Program-made: the position numbers and the translations under genes
The notes under the pieces: generated by a model
What the model was told of the DNA's origin: nothing
Database searches by the model: none
What the model saw: the letters and a program-made list of their open reading frames with translations, nothing else
In this document: positions 4,449-5,659 of the stretch, piece by piece
Layout: each line of letters begins with the position of its first letter
How positions within the stretch are numbered: the first letter of the stretch is position 1
Source: Oscillospiraceae bacterium
Lineage (GTDB): Bacteria > Bacillota > Clostridia > Oscillospirales > Ruminococcaceae
DNA: 5,659 bases
Direction: 5' to 3'
Assembly: GCA_029068025.1 (NCBI GenBank)
Contig: JAIEDJ010000296.1
Location: 1 to 5,659 of the forward strand

Positions 4449-5659
4449 TTATACGCAGCCCTGAGCCTTCATTGCTTCAGCAACCTTGAGGAAGCCTGCG
4501 ATGTTTGCGCCTGCCATATAGTTGCCGGGCATGCCGTACTCCTTGGAAGCGTTGTCGCACTGCTTGAAGATCTCCTTCATAATGCCGTGCAGCTTCTCGT
4601 CAACCTCCTCGAATGTCCAGCTGTAGCGGATGGAGTTCTGGCTCATCTCAAGACCGGAGGTAGCAACGCCGCCCGCGTTTGCTGCCTTTGCGGGACCGTA
4701 GAGCATTTTATTCGCGAAGTAAACCTCAATAGCCTCGGGAGTGGAAGGCATATTAGCGCCCTCTGCTACAGCGTAGCAGCCGTTCTTTGCAAGCGCTTCA
4801 GCGGACTCCTTGTTGATCTCGTTCTGAGTAGCGCAGGGAAGCGCGATATCGCACTTGATAGTCCAGATGCCGCTGCAGCCCTCGGTGTAGGTCGCGTTCT
4901 TGTGAGAGGTTCTGCCAACGTACTCCTTGATACGCCCGCGCTCAACCTCCTTGATCTGCTTAACAACGTCAAGGTCGATACCGTCGGGATCGTAGATGTA
5001 GCCGTTGGAGTCGGACAGTGCAACTACCTTGCCGCCGAGCTCGGTCGCCTTCTTGGTAGCGTAGATCGCAACGTTGCCCGAACCGGAGATAACAACGGTC
5101 TGATCCTTGAAGCTCTTGCCGTTAGCCTTGAGCATTTCGTCGGTGAAGTAGCACAGACCGAAGCCGGTAGCCTCTGTTCTTGCGAGAGAGCCGCCGTAGG
5201 TGAGTCCCTTACCGGTGAGTACGCCGGAGAACTCATCGCGGATCCTCTTGTACTGACCGAACATATAGCCGATCTCGCGTCCGCCCGTACCGATATCGCC
5301 TGCGGGAACGTCGCAGTCTGGACCGATGTGTCTGCAAAGCTCAGTCATGAAGCTCTGGCAGAAGCGCATAACCTCTCCGTCGGACTTGCCCTTGGGATCG
5401 AAGTCGGAACCGCCCTTGCCGCCGCCCATGGGAAGCGTGGTCAGCGAGTTCTTGAAGATCTGCTCGAATCCGAGGAACTTGATGATTCCCATATATACGG
5501 AGGGGTGCAGTCTGATACCGCCCTTGTACGGACCGATAGCAGAGTTGAACTGAATTCTGAAGCCGCGGTTTACCTGAACCTTGCCCTTATCATCAACCCA
5601 CGGAACGCGGAAAATGATCTGTCTTTCGGGCTCAACGATCCTGTCGAATACGCCTGCCT
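4449..5659 (-). CDS. gdhA: NADP-type glutamate dehydrogenase (3' part; start beyond window)
   Basis: Glutamate dehydrogenase of the hexameric, roughly 450-residue class (EC 1.4.1.4). It converts 2-oxoglutarate, ammonium and NADPH to glutamate in the cytoplasm and is a main ammonium-assimilation route in gut anaerobes. The frame is open to the right edge: 402 residues are visible, so about 45 N-terminal residues are missing. The ATG at 5492 is internal, because conserved family sequence continues upstream (IIFRVPWVDD, FNSAIGPYKGGIRLHPSVY). Seen in order: the substrate-site block PMGGGKGGSDFDPKGKSDGE with the active-site lysine, DVPAGDIGTGGREIG with the catalytic aspartate, the Rossmann loop VVISGSGNVA, ALSDSNGYI at the cofactor end, and AEGANMPSTPEA and NAGGVATSGLEMSQN near the C-terminus. 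It ends normally at TAA. NADP rather than NAD preference is inferred from overall similarity. Promoter and regulation are out of view. Confidence 0.96.
   Translation of the reverse strand, partial: AGVFDRIVEPERQIIFRVPWVDDKGKVQVNRGFRIQFNSAIGPYKGGIRLHPSVYMGIIKFLGFEQIFKNSLTTLPMGGGKGGSDFDPKGKSDGEVMRFCQSFMTELCRHIGPDCDVPAGDIGTGGREIGYMFGQYKRIRDEFSGVLTGKGLTYGGSLARTEATGFGLCYFTDEMLKANGKSFKDQTVVISGSGNVAIYATKKATELGGKVVALSDSNGYIYDPDGIDLDVVKQIKEVERGRIKEYVGRTSHKNATYTEGCSGIWTIKCDIALPCATQNEINKESAEALAKNGCYAVAEGANMPSTPEAIEVYFANKMLYGPAKAANAGGVATSGLEMSQNSIRYSWTFEEVDEKLHGIMKEIFKQCDNASKEYGMPGNYMAGANIAGFLKVAEAMKAQGCV

Noticed and set aside
5490..5492. ATG at 5492 as the gdhA start
   Set aside because: Conserved GDH sequence continues in frame upstream to the window edge.

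Overview
The window reads like chromosome from a low-to-mid GC Gram-positive anaerobe of the Clostridia, most likely Ruminococcus-like (Oscillospiraceae). This rests on strong AGGAG/GAGGTG ribosome sites, consensus sigma-A promoters, a lipobox lipoprotein of the DHHW family, a clostridial-type chemoreceptor and a hexameric NADP-type glutamate dehydrogenase. The assignment is inferred from gene types and style, not from a database match.

Layout. Positions 1-460 are non-coding: a leftward consensus promoter (5-33) for a gene beyond the left edge, a weak terminator-like hairpin (93-122), a rightward extended -10 promoter (196-225), and a long leader dominated by a 162-bp imperfect palindrome (262-423). 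A complete methyl-accepting chemotaxis protein gene follows on the + strand (461-2350). A DHHW-family lipoprotein gene faces it on the - strand (2753-3943) with its own promoter (4006-4034) and a tandem 11-bp repeat just upstream. At the right edge is the 3' nine tenths of gdhA on the - strand (4449 to beyond 5659).

The most unusual content is in the two gaps. Each holds one copy of the same roughly 280-300 bp, ORF-less element (A at 2415-2714, B at 4115-4390) in the same orientation. Each copy is bracketed by two copies of a terminator hairpin. The bracketing hairpin differs between the sites (GCCGACC type at A, GCGCGG type at B) but matches within each site. Removing the element and one hairpin restores a plausible bidirectional terminator at both places. 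This suggests an element that enters transcription terminators and leaves the hairpin duplicated. The interior folds into hairpins with TTC loops supported by compensatory base changes between A and B, and it contains a crossing long-range pairing, so a folded RNA or single-stranded DNA form is probably under selection.

The three genes do not form one pathway: a chemoreceptor, a surface SGNH-like lipoprotein and a nitrogen-assimilation enzyme, each with its own transcription unit as far as can be seen. The two elements sit at the unit boundaries: MCP/DHHW convergent, and gdhA/DHHW tandem.
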